The notes: generated by a model from the letters alone, not told the origin. A DNA stretch of 11,509 nt from Spirochaetaceae bacterium (GCA_031273985.1 JAISQV010000312.1:1-11509), one strand, 5' to 3'. Shown: positions 1 through 6,610, counted from the first letter of the stretch. A program made the numbers and translations.

Positions 1-20
1 TTGTGCCATACTCCTCCGGC

Positions 21-26
21 AAGGAG
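21..26 (+). promoter_or_regulatory. Ribosome binding site of ileS
   Basis: AAGGAG lies at 21-26, seven bases before a GTG at 34-36. It decides the start: translation from GTG gives a protein beginning MYQNVDPKVNFP, the kind of N-terminus expected for this family. The frame is also open back to base 1, but the extra residues (MCHTPPARRTA) simply read through this ribosome binding site. Confidence 0.85.
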
Positions 27-33
27 AACCGCG

Positions 34-3000
34 GTGTATCAGAACGTTGACCCCAAGGTAAACTTTCCCGCCCTGGAAGAAGAAGTGCTGGCCTTTTGGG
101 AAAAGAACCGGATCTTTGAAAAATCCGTCTCCCGGCGGGAGGGCGCGGAAGAATTCGTCTTCTACGACGGCCCGCCCTTCGCCACAGGACTGCCCCACTT
201 CGGGCACTTTGTCCCCTCCACCATCAAAGACATCATACCCCGCTACCAAACCATGAAGGGCAAAAAAGTCGAGCGCCGCTTCGGCTGGGACTGCCACGGC
301 CTTCCCGTAGAAACCCTCATCGAAAAAGAACTCGGCCTCAACTCAAAAACCGGCATAGAAAACTACGGCGTAGATCGCTTCAACGAAGCCTGCCGCGCCG
401 CGGTCCTGCGCTACGTGGGCGAATGGCGCAGCGTCATCACGCGCCTCGGCCGCTGGGTAGACTTCGACCACGACTACAAAACCATGGACAGCGACTACAT
501 GGAAACCATCTGGTGGGTCATGAAATCCCTCTGGGAAAAAGGCCTCCTCTACGAAGGCCACTACATCCTCCCCTACTGCCCCCGCTGCTCCACGGTCCTC
601 AGCAACCACGAACTCAACCTGGGCGGCTACAAGGATGTCCACGACCCCGCCATAACCGTAAAATTCAGAATCCGGGAGGGGGGAGCCCCCCCCTGCGCCG
701 GAGCCTCCTCCCCGGCAAGGCCGCAAGCGGCCCCGCCGGGTCCGGGGTCTCCGGCTACCCCCCCAGCGGGGGGGCTTCGCCCCCCCGCAACGCCCCCCGA
801 TTTCCCTTCCAATACCTGCTTTCTCGCGTGGACCACCACCCCCTGGACCCTGCCCTCAAACCTGGCCCTCACCGTGGGGCCGGAGATGGACTATGCCCTC
901 ATCCAGGACCTCTCCGGAGCGGAGGGCGGCGATCACTACATCCTTGCGGAGGCCCGGCTCCCGGCCTACTACAAAAGCGCTGAGGAGTACCGGATACTCC
1001 GCCGCTTCAAGGGGGCGGAACTGGCGGGCCTTGAGTACGAGCCCCTCTTCCCCTACTTCGCCTCCGCCCGGGAACAGAACGCCTTCCGGGTCTACCCCGG
1101 CGACTTTGTGTCCACCGAAGACGGCACCGGCATAGTGCACACCGCGCCGGGCTTCGGCGAAGACGACCAGCGGGTGCTGCGGGGAAGCGGCGTGCCGACC
1201 CTCTGCCCCGTGGACGCCGAGTGCCGCTTCACGGAAGAGGTGAGCGACTACCGGGGGCTCTTCGTCAAGGATGCGGACAGGCCCATCATGGAGCGCCTCA
1301 AGGCCGAGGGCAAACTCTTCCGGCGGGAACAGATACTCCACGCCTACCCCCACTGCTGGCGCTGCGGCAGCCCCCTCATCTACCGGGCCGTGAGTTCCTG
1401 GTTCGTCAATGTGGAAAAGATCAAACAGGATATGCTGGCCGCCAACAGCCAAATCAACTGGGTGCCGGAGCACATCAAGGCGGGGCGCTTCGGCAAATGG
1501 CTGGAGGGAGCGCGGGACTGGGCCATCAGCAGGAACCGCTACTGGGGGAATCCCCTGCCCATCTGGAAATGCCCGGACTGCGGAAAAACCATTTGCGTGG
1601 GCAGCCGGGAGGAACTCCGGGAACTTTCCGGCGTCTACCCGGAAGATATGCACAAACACTTCGTGGACTCCATCACCATACCCTGCGAATGCGGCGGAAT
1701 CATGCGGCGGATCCCCGAAGTGCTGGACTGCTGGTTCGAGTCCGGGGCCATGCCCTACGGGCAGAATCACTACCCCTTCGAAAATAAAGAATTCTTCGAC
1801 AGCCACTTTCCGGCTGCCTTCATCAACGAAGGGCTGGACCAGACCAGGGGCTGGTTCTACACCCTCACGATCCTGGCGGCGGCGCTCTTCAACAAACCCG
1901 CCTTCATGAACTGCATAGTCTCCGGCCTCGTGCTTGCCGCAGACGGCAGAAAAATGAGCAAGAGCCTCCGCAACTACACGGACCCCATGGAGGTGGTCAA
2001 CTCCTTCGGCGCGGATGCGCTGAGGCTCTTCCTGGTCCACTCGGCGGTGGTCCGCTCGGAGGACCTCCGTTTCAGCGACGAGGGCGTGCGGGACGTACTC
2101 AAGAGCATCATCATCCCCCTGTGGAACGCGTACAGCTTCTACGTTACCTACGCCAACATAGACGGCGCGACGCCGGAGGGGGCGCCGGAAAACCCCCTCA
2201 ATCCCCTGGACAAATGGATCATCTCCGTGGCGGAAACCATGGTGGAAAAAGTAGGCGCCGCCCTGGACTCCTACGACCTTTCGCGGGCCGTGGATCCCAT
2301 CGTGGAATTCATAGACCTCCTCAACAACTGGTACATACGCCGCTCCCGGCGGCGCTTCTGGCGGGCCGGCGGCGACGCGGACAAAGCCGAGGCCTACGGC
2401 ACCCTCCTCGACGTGCTCAAGACCCTGATCACCACGGCGGCGCCCTTCATGCCCTTCACCACCGAGGCGGTCTGGCAAAACCTCCGCCGCGAAGGGGAGC
2501 CGGAATCGGTGCATCTGGCGGACTTCCCCCAGGCGCGGCCTGCCCGCCGGGACCCCGCGCTGGAATTCAAGATGGCCGTGGTACAGCGCGCCGTCTCCAT
2601 GGGCCGCTCCCTCAGGTCTCTCCACAACATCAAGGTGCGGCAGCCCCTGCGCGCCGTGGAACTCGTGACGGGGGACCCTGCGGAGAAGCCGGTGCTCCTT
2701 GAAATGATGGAGATCATCCGGGAGGAACTCAACGTCAAGAATGTAATCCTCAGGGACAACGAAGAAGACCTCGTGGAGTACGAGGCCAAGGCAAACTTCC
2801 GCGTCCTGGGCAAGGAGCTGGGCCGGGACATGAAGGCCGCGGCGGAACGCATAGAGGCCCTGAGCCAGGCGGAGATTCAGGGCATCCTGGAGGGGGCCAC
2901 CCTCTCCCTGGACCTCGGCGGCAGGCAGGTGGACATCACTGCGGAAAAACTCGACATACGGCGTAACGAAAAGGCCCGGCTCCGGGTGCTCAACGAGGGA

Positions 3001-3291
3001 ACCCTCACCGTGGCCCTGGACACGGAGGTGACGGAAGAACTCGCCCGGGAGGGGGATGTGCGGGACCTGGTCCGGGGGCTGCAAAACCTGAGGAAGGAGC
3101 GGGGCCTGGCCGTCACGGACCGGATCAGGCTCTCCCTCTACGGCCCGGAGCGGCTCCGCCTGGCCTGGGACGCCTTCGCGGACTATGTGGCGGCGGAAAC
3201 CCTGGCCGCTGAAGTGGTCTGGGAGGAGACCGCCGGGACGGCCATTGAGGCGGGGGACGAATCCTGGATCGTGAGCATCACAAAACAGTGA
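34..3291 (+). CDS. ileS: Isoleucyl-tRNA synthetase, IleS2 (eukaryote-like) type, with an in-frame repeat insertion
   Basis: Cytoplasmic class I aminoacyl-tRNA synthetase that charges tRNA-Ile and edits valine; 1085 residues from the GTG at 34. Numbering from that start, the ATP-binding HIGH motif is HFGH at about 55-58 and KMSKS is at about 640-644. The CP1 editing domain carries the threonine-rich WTTTPWTLPSN at about 266-276 and GTGIVHTAPGFGEDD at about 364-378. The W-CPDCGK and CRCG-type cysteine pairs in CP1 are present, and there is no bacterial C-terminal zinc finger. GLPHFGH and DCWFESGAMPYGQ are typical of the eukaryote-like IleS2 group, whose members are often naturally insensitive to mupirocin. 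Residues about 214-256 (nt 674-800) are a Pro/Gly/Ala-rich segment not expected in the family; it matches an intergenic repeat elsewhere in the window. The frame stays open through it. The TGA stop overlaps the next gene's GTG. Confidence 0.96.
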   Translation: MYQNVDPKVNFPALEEEVLAFWEKNRIFEKSVSRREGAEEFVFYDGPPFATGLPHFGHFVPSTIKDIIPRYQTMKGKKVERRFGWDCHGLPVETLIEKELGLNSKTGIENYGVDRFNEACRAAVLRYVGEWRSVITRLGRWVDFDHDYKTMDSDYMETIWWVMKSLWEKGLLYEGHYILPYCPRCSTVLSNHELNLGGYKDVHDPAITVKFRIREGGAPPCAGASSPARPQAAPPGPGSPATPPAGGLRPPATPPDFPSNTCFLAWTTTPWTLPSNLALTVGPEMDYALIQDLSGAEGGDHYILAEARLPAYYKSAEEYRILRRFKGAELAGLEYEPLFPYFASAREQNAFRVYPGDFVSTEDGTGIVHTAPGFGEDDQRVLRGSGVPTLCPVDAECRFTEEVSDYRGLFVKDADRPIMERLKAEGKLFRREQILHAYPHCWRCGSPLIYRAVSSWFVNVEKIKQDMLAANSQINWVPEHIKAGRFGKWLEGARDWAISRNRYWGNPLPIWKCPDCGKTICVGSREELRELSGVYPEDMHKHFVDSITIPCECGGIMRRIPEVLDCWFESGAMPYGQNHYPFENKEFFDSHFPAAFINEGLDQTRGWFYTLTILAAALFNKPAFMNCIVSGLVLAADGRKMSKSLRNYTDPMEVVNSFGADALRLFLVHSAVVRSEDLRFSDEGVRDVLKSIIIPLWNAYSFYVTYANIDGATPEGAPENPLNPLDKWIISVAETMVEKVGAALDSYDLSRAVDPIVEFIDLLNNWYIRRSRRRFWRAGGDADKAEAYGTLLDVLKTLITTAAPFMPFTTEAVWQNLRREGEPESVHLADFPQARPARRDPALEFKMAVVQRAVSMGRSLRSLHNIKVRQPLRAVELVTGDPAEKPVLLEMMEIIREELNVKNVILRDNEEDLVEYEAKANFRVLGKELGRDMKAAAERIEALSQAEIQGILEGATLSLDLGGRQVDITAEKLDIRRNEKARLRVLNEGTLTVALDTEVTEELAREGDVRDLVRGLQNLRKERGLAVTDRIRLSLYGPERLRLAWDAFADYVAAETLAAEVVWEETAGTAIEAGDESWIVSITKQ
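674..800 (+). repeat. GC-rich palindromic repeat inserted in frame in ileS (copy A)
   Basis: About 127 bases of hairpin-rich sequence with runs of C and G, unlike the flanking coding DNA. Shared exactly with the intergenic copy at 9147-9280 are GAGCCTCCTCCCCGGC (701-716), GCCGGGTCCGGGGTCT (735-750), GCTACCCCC (from 754) and AACGCCCCCCG (789-799), in the same order and orientation. Visible stems are 77-83/88-94, an outer CCCGGC/GCCGGG pair (711-716/735-740) holding the palindrome GGCCGC-AA-GCGGCC, and a perfect 10-bp stem 766-775/779-788 with a TTC loop. It encodes a Cys-, Pro-, Ala- and Gly-rich stretch between a beta strand (TVKFRI) and the editing motif of IleRS. Boundaries are approximate because the uninterrupted gene cannot be seen. 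Confidence 0.8.
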
Positions 3292-4172
3292 GCAAAAGCC
3301 CGCATTCCCGCCGCTTCCTGGCCGTCCTCGCCCTTGCGGCGGCCCTGTTTGCCGCCTGCGCCGTTGCGCCCCCCGCCGGGCCGGGCGGGGAATTTTCCTT
3401 CCTCGAGGGGGGGGGCAGCCTGTACCTTGCCGCGGATCTTCCCGGCGCCCGGCCCATCCTCGAAGCGGCCTTCCTGCCGGGCCTTTCCGGCGGGGAGGCC
3501 CTGCTGGACCGGACCCGGCGGGTTCTGGCGGCCTTCTACGGCCCCGCCGCGGAACGGGGCTTCCGCCTTGCCGCCTGGGGCTCTTACCCCCGCTCACGGG
3601 CCGGCCTCGGCCTCTCCCTGAGTTCCCGCTGGGTCCGGGACCGCTCCCCTTCGGGCAGGGCCTACTGGCGCTCCCCGGCGGAGGGCCTCTCCCTCTACCT
3701 CGATTCCCGGCTCCTCCTCCTCTCAGGGGGCGGCGAAGCGGGCCCCTTTCCCCTGGGGCAGGGCGCCCGCCCCCCGGAGGCCCTTGCGGCCCTGAGCGCC
3801 GGGGCGGTGCTGAGCGGCTGGGCGCCGGAGCCGGGGGATGCTATCAACGGCTTCCTCTCCCGGTTGGGCCTCCCCCTCCACGCCCCCCTGGACCTGATCG
3901 TCTTTGCCCTGTACCCCGCCCCGCCGGAGCAGCGCTTCACCGCCGCCCTGCTCCTTGAAACCCCCGGCTCCGCCGAAGCGGCGGGGCTTGCCTCCCTCCT
4001 GGGGGTCCTCAGAAACTGGCTCCCCCCCGCGGCGGCCCTGGGGGAACTTGCCTTCCTCCCGGCCCTGCTGGCCCAGGCCCCTGAGCAGCGGGAAAACACC
4101 CTGCTCCTGCGGAGCGCCCCCCTCCGGGCGGGGGACATTGCTTTACTTTTCAGCATGATTTCGTTACATTGA
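3288..4172 (+). CDS. Putative lipoprotein of unknown function
   Basis: 294 residues starting at a GTG that overlaps the ileS stop by 4 nt (GTGA), so translation is probably coupled. The N-terminus has basic residues (SRR), a hydrophobic stretch at about 10-23 and a relaxed, spirochaete-like lipobox FAAC with Cys24 as the lipid attachment site; export and anchoring in a membrane is inferred. The rest is Ala/Leu/Pro/Gly-rich with no motif I recognise and no transmembrane segment beyond the signal. A run of nine G (3407-3415) falls in codons 40-43, just after the lipobox region, and could cause frameshifts by slippage. No function can be given; the position after ileS says only that the two are co-transcribed. 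Confidence 0.75.
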   Translation: MSKSPHSRRFLAVLALAAALFAACAVAPPAGPGGEFSFLEGGGSLYLAADLPGARPILEAAFLPGLSGGEALLDRTRRVLAAFYGPAAERGFRLAAWGSYPRSRAGLGLSLSSRWVRDRSPSGRAYWRSPAEGLSLYLDSRLLLLSGGGEAGPFPLGQGARPPEALAALSAGAVLSGWAPEPGDAINGFLSRLGLPLHAPLDLIVFALYPAPPEQRFTAALLLETPGSAEAAGLASLLGVLRNWLPPAAALGELAFLPALLAQAPEQRENTLLLRSAPLRAGDIALLFSMISLH

Positions 4173-4183
4173 GGGATTCAGGG

Positions 4184-4188
4184 GGAGG
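4184..4188 (+). promoter_or_regulatory. Ribosome binding site of the FmdB-like gene
   Basis: GGAGG within GGGGGAGGAT sits eight bases before the ATG at 4197. It supports that start and independent initiation of this gene despite the gap of only 24 nt after the preceding stop. Confidence 0.75.
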
Positions 4189-4196
4189 ATCACCTT

Positions 4197-4517
4197 ATGC
4201 CGACTTATGAATACGAGTGTAAAACCTGCGGTCATGTTTTTGAGGCCTTTCAGAGCATGAAAGACGAACCCCTCAAGGTTTGCCCCGAATGCGGCAGGGA
4301 GCTGCGCCGGCGCATCAACGGCGGCACGGGGATCATCTTTAAGGGCAACGGATTCTATGTTACCGACAAGCCCTCCGGCGGGAAGACCGCTTCAGAGGGG
4401 GCTCCAAAAGAGCAGAAACCGGATTCCGGCGCTCCGGCTTCTCCGGCTCCGGCCCCCGCCGCTTCAACCGGCTCGACCGGCGCCCCTGCGCCGGCGGCGG
4501 CCAAACCCTCCGCATGA
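4197..4517 (+). CDS. FmdB-family zinc ribbon protein
   Basis: 106 residues. The N-terminus MPTYEYECKTCGHVFE, followed by CPECG, is the signature of the FmdB/CxxC_CxxC_SSSS family: Cys8/Cys11 and Cys29/Cys32 should bind one zinc ion. The family tail GGTGIIFKGNGFYVTDK is present at about 42-58. The remaining ~45 residues are a low-complexity Ala/Pro/Ser/Gly/Thr tail, common in this family and probably disordered. The family is annotated as putative regulatory after FmdB of methylotrophs, but its molecular role is not firmly known. The gene is followed by a second zinc ribbon gene overlapping by 4 nt (ATGA), suggesting joint translation. Confidence 0.9.
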   Translation: MPTYEYECKTCGHVFEAFQSMKDEPLKVCPECGRELRRRINGGTGIIFKGNGFYVTDKPSGGKTASEGAPKEQKPDSGAPASPAPAPAASTGSTGAPAPAAAKPSA

Positions 4518-4816
4518 AGGCGAAGAAGCCCCACTTTTTCTGTGAGAGCTGCGGCGCCGAGGTTCCCCTCCGCGCCAAACGCTGTCCCGGCTGCGGGCGC
4601 TTCTTCGCATCGGTCCGCTGCCCCTCCTGCGGCTTCACCGGCGATGAAGCGCAATTCACCAGGGGCTGTCCCGTCTGCGGTTACGCCCTTGCCCCCGCCG
4701 GCCCCCCCAAAAAAAGCACGCTCCCCCAGAGCGCGCTTCCCCTCTGGGTCTACCTGGTCAGCGCCGCAATCCTCTCCGGCGTGTTTGCGCTGCTTTTTTT
4801 CCGCTTCAGCCGCTAG
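4514..4816 (+). CDS. Double zinc ribbon protein with C-terminal membrane anchor
   Basis: 100 residues starting at the ATG that overlaps the stop of the FmdB-like gene. Four CxxC knuckles are visible: Cys10/13, Cys24/27, Cys36/39 and Cys52/55, enough for two zinc ribbons of the rubredoxin/DZR kind. A Pro/Lys linker leads to a hydrophobic helix at about 73-96 ending in FRFSR, so the protein is probably tail-anchored with the ribbons in the cytoplasm. No enzymatic motif is seen and the partner is unknown. A C7A7 run at 4702-4715 encodes the PPKK linker. Confidence 0.8.
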   Translation: MKAKKPHFFCESCGAEVPLRAKRCPGCGRFFASVRCPSCGFTGDEAQFTRGCPVCGYALAPAGPPKKSTLPQSALPLWVYLVSAAILSGVFALLFFRFSR

Positions 4817-4927
4817 CACAGAGTCTGGAATTAAACGGTGAGTATGGTAAAAAGAATATTAACCACGACATTGCACGAAGTAACACTATGTAGCTTCAAA
4901 CAAAAACCTTCGTATTCCTTCGTGGTT
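4816..4927 (+). repeat. Intergenic repeat, TTAACCACG family (copy 1)
   Basis: Begins at the last base of the preceding stop codon with GCACAGAG-CTG-AATTA-CG-TGAGT (4816-4843), which matches 6611-6638 at 23 of 28 positions. It continues to GAATATTAACCACG (4854-4867), also present near 6775-6788. AACCACGA (4861-4868) pairs with TCGTGGTT (4920-4927). Across a 6x6 internal loop, ACGAAG (4875-4880) pairs with CTTCGT (4908-4913). The structure is followed by a T-rich stretch (4924-4937) and might help end transcription of the ileS run. Similar AACCACGAAG-type dispersed repeats occur, as I recall, in many bacterial genomes. Confidence 0.65.
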
Positions 4928-4992
4928 TTTCTTCTTTCTATCGGAACATGAAACCTGCCGGCGAACCCGCGCAAGGGATAGAAGCGGAAATC

Positions 4993-5019
4993 TTTTTTTG
5001 CCCCGGCGGGGCAAAAAAA
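4993..5019. repeat. Perfect T7GCCCC / GGGGCA7 palindrome
   Basis: A 12-bp perfect stem with a GGC loop. The T run precedes and the A run follows the GC core on both strands, the reverse of an intrinsic terminator, so there is no U tract after the hairpin unless the A/T arms are unpaired. It lies between direct repeats GAAGCGGA at 4981-4988 and 5023-5030. Confidence 0.7.
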
Positions 5020-5037
5020 ATTGAAGCGGATAGCCCG

Positions 5038-5062
5038 GTCCCCGGTGCGAAGCACCGGGGAT
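5038..5062. repeat. GC-rich hairpin CCCCGGTGC-GAA-GCACCGGGG
   Basis: A perfect 9-bp stem (5040-5048/5052-5060), extendable by a T-A and a G-T pair, with a GAA triloop on the plus strand (TTC on the minus strand). It lies about 90 bases downstream of the kinase-like gene and could stall or stabilise that transcript's 3' end. No T run follows directly, so I do not call it an intrinsic terminator. Confidence 0.6.
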
Positions 5063-5147
5063 GCGCCCCTATTCCTAATCGAAATTCTGAAACACACGAA
5101 TCTTTTTTTTGGAATTTTGAATGTAAAACTCAAAGGTGAGGCCCGGC

Positions 5148-5969
5148 TCAATTCACCACATTGTACTCCTGAACCACCTGAATCTCCGACTTTACCGGAA
5201 GGGCGCCGGCGATTTCCTGGGCCGCGAGAATGGCCGCCTCCACCAGGGCCTTTGAGTTGGCTACGCCAAGGAGTTCCACCTTGTCCTCCGAAACCTGGGC
5301 TTCCAGGAAATGAACGGAGACGCCCTTTTCGTAGAGGATATGGTTCGTAATGGTATGCCCCAGAATGAGCGCCTTGAGCCGTTTTGTGTGCTGGGCCTCC
5401 ACTCCGGGGTCGACGGTCCTGGTGAGGAGCGTTTTTACAATCTCCGCGCAGTATGAAGGATTCAGATAGCCGGTGTTCAGGGTGAGGAGATAATTCGCCG
5501 GCGCCCTCCAGTCGGTTTCAAAGAGGCTGCTGTGAAAGCCCATTCTGTCGCGGTCGCTCCGGCTGATGATCTGTTTGGCCTGCTTGTCATCGCAGTGGAA
5601 GTAGCTTTTGACCCGCTCTATGCGTATTTCAAGGGGGGCTGTCAGAAATACGGATAGTACGCCGGGAAGGCCGCGGAATATTACGCCGGCGCCCCTTCCT
5701 ATAAAAACACAGTTTCCCTGCTCCGCCTCGGCAAGGATGGCGCTCTTCAAAAAATGCAGATAGACATCCCTGTCCTGGGAGAGGGACGCAAAAACGGCGG
5801 GCTTGCGTTCATCGTATTTATCAAATTTGGGGCCCGTTACCCCGTAGGATTTGATCCGTTCTTCCAGGGTACGTTTGTCAATGAAGCGATAATCCAAAAC
5901 TTTCGCCAATTCCTGGGCGGTCTCGTCACCCAGCGCCGCCAGTTCGCGGGAAATAGTAATAATTGCCAT
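5148..5969 (-). CDS. Cytidylate kinase-like family protein with BON-like C-terminal domain
   Basis: 273 residues. The N-terminal MAIITISREL, then DYRFIDKRTLEE, FIGRGAGVIFRG (about 89-100), IRIERV (115-120) and RSDRDRMGF (137-145), match the layout of the cytidylate kinase-like family (nucleoside monophosphate kinase fold). However, the usual glycine-rich phosphate-binding loop after ISR (GSGG-type) is replaced by AALGDETAQE, so kinase activity is doubtful. The tail, about 213-267, reads as one beta-alpha-beta unit ending VANSKALVEAAILAAQEIAG-LPVKSEIQVV, similar in pattern to a BON domain. This is a pattern judgement only. The start is set by AGGAGG five bases upstream and a good promoter. The gene stands alone on its strand. 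Confidence 0.75.
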   Translation of the reverse strand: MAIITISRELAALGDETAQELAKVLDYRFIDKRTLEERIKSYGVTGPKFDKYDERKPAVFASLSQDRDVYLHFLKSAILAEAEQGNCVFIGRGAGVIFRGLPGVLSVFLTAPLEIRIERVKSYFHCDDKQAKQIISRSDRDRMGFHSSLFETDWRAPANYLLTLNTGYLNPSYCAEIVKTLLTRTVDPGVEAQHTKRLKALILGHTITNHILYEKGVSVHFLEAQVSEDKVELLGVANSKALVEAAILAAQEIAGALPVKSEIQVVQEYNVVN

Positions 5970-5986
5970 GACAGCCTCCTGCCTAT

Positions 5987-6015
5987 AGGATAAGCCCCAG
6001 GCGGCCTCTTGTCAA
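5987..6015 (-). promoter_or_regulatory. Sigma-70-like promoter of the kinase-like gene
   Basis: On the minus strand, TTGACA (6015-6010) is followed after exactly 17 bases by TATCCT (5992-5987). The predicted start point near 5980 leaves a very short leader carrying AGGAGG (5980-5975) and then ATG at 5969. The -35 hexamer overlaps a possible plus-strand -35 (TTGTCA, 6009-6014) for the Nudix gene. Confidence 0.7.
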
Positions 6016-6036
6016 AAGACTTTTTTCCCGAAAAAT
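6009..6036 (+). promoter_or_regulatory. Possible promoter of the Nudix gene
   Basis: TTGTCA at 6009-6014 and AAAAAT at 6031-6036 are spaced 16 bases apart. The -10 is a weak match. The -35 overlaps that of the divergent kinase-like gene. A start near 6043 would exclude the ATG at 6035 as initiation codon. Confidence 0.3.
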
Positions 6037-6607
6037 GGTCCCATGGATGCTAAACATGGACGATAAGGACCTGGTGTGGACCGAGGAAAGCAGCCGCCTG
6101 GTTTTTGAGACCCGGGTCTTTTCCGTCCGGGAGAGCCGCTGCCGTTCGCCTGCGGGGAAAAGCGGGCTCTACGTTACCCTGGACGCCCCGGACTGGGCTG
6201 TGGTGGTGCCGGTGCTTGAGACGGAAGGGGGCCGCCGCTTTGTCATGGTCCGGCAGTGGCGGCACGGTTCACGGGAGTTGAGCCTGGAATTTCCCGGCGG
6301 GGTCTTTGAGCAAAACGAAGACGGAAAGGCGGCGGCGGCCCGGGAACTGTACGAGGAAACCGCCTACCGCCCGGGAAGGGTGCGGGAACTGGGGGTGATG
6401 AGCCCCAATCCGGCGATCATGGCGAACCGGGTGCATTTTTTCCTGGCGGAAGACCTGCACTGGACGGGGAGCCAGCACCTGGACGAGGATGAGTATGTGG
6501 CGGTGGAACAGGTTACCGTTGAGGAGGCTGTCCGGGGCATGGGCCGCCCCCCCTACACCCACGCGCTGATGGCCGCCGCCCTCATGCTCTACCAGAAAAA
6601 TACATAA
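6035..6607 (+). CDS. Nudix hydrolase, ADP-ribose pyrophosphatase-like
   Basis: Up to 190 residues. The Nudix box reads G89-x5-E95-x7-REL-x-EE-x-A-Y (residues 103-111 RELYEETAY), with Ala110 at the usual Gly; the metal-binding RELxEE core is intact. The preceding WAVVVPVL...RFVMVRQWRHGSRELSLEFPGG and the later GVMSPNPAIMANRVHFFLAE are typical of the ADP-sugar pyrophosphatase branch, which cleaves ADP-ribose or related nucleotide sugars in the cytoplasm; the exact substrate is inferred. In-frame starts are at 6035, 6047 and 6056, none with a strong ribosome binding site. ATG 6056 (MDDKDLVW) is attractive if transcription starts near 6043. Confidence 0.88.
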   Translation: MVPWMLNMDDKDLVWTEESSRLVFETRVFSVRESRCRSPAGKSGLYVTLDAPDWAVVVPVLETEGGRRFVMVRQWRHGSRELSLEFPGGVFEQNEDGKAAAARELYEETAYRPGRVRELGVMSPNPAIMANRVHFFLAEDLHWTGSQHLDEDEYVAVEQVTVEEAVRGMGRPPYTHALMAAALMLYQKNT

Positions 6608-6610
6608 CGG

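Larger units (their letters stand above)
4817..5147. other. Convergent intergenic region, no gene seen
   Basis: This 331-base gap separates the plus-strand ileS run from the minus-strand kinase-like gene. It is markedly more AT-rich than the flanking genes. It holds three kinds of inverted repeat (4861-4927, 4993-5019 and 5038-5062). The short reading frames within it have no ribosome binding site and no credible protein. I see no tRNA-like or riboswitch-like fold. Confidence 0.7.

Noticed and set aside
674..800. An intein, intron or second gene inside ileS
   Set aside because: The segment is too short for an intein, has no splice-block motifs or intron core, and the frame runs through it. 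Its match to an intergenic hairpin element explains it better.
856..3597. Very long minus-strand reading frame (913 codons) opposite ileS
   Set aside because: High-GC coding DNA commonly leaves the opposite strand open. The ileS frame has full family motifs, while the antisense product is low-complexity Arg/Pro/Gly/Val/His-rich without recognisable domains or a ribosome binding site.
4702..4717. Programmed frameshift at C7A7 in the double zinc ribbon gene
   Set aside because: The run is read as AAA AAA AGC in frame, not as a canonical X XXY YYZ slippery site. No stimulatory structure is evident, and the zero frame already gives a complete membrane anchor.
4993..5019. Intrinsic (rho-independent) bidirectional terminator
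   Set aside because: The T run is 5' and the A run 3' of the GC stem on both strands, so no U tract follows the hairpin. The order is the reverse of a terminator.
4817..5147. tRNA or riboswitch in the intergenic gap
   Set aside because: No cloverleaf, CCA end or known aptamer core was found; the stems present are simple palindromes.
4831..5151. Small minus-strand protein gene in the convergent gap
   Set aside because: It lies across palindromic repeats and AT-rich spacer, has no ribosome binding site, and its product shows no domain or signal peptide.
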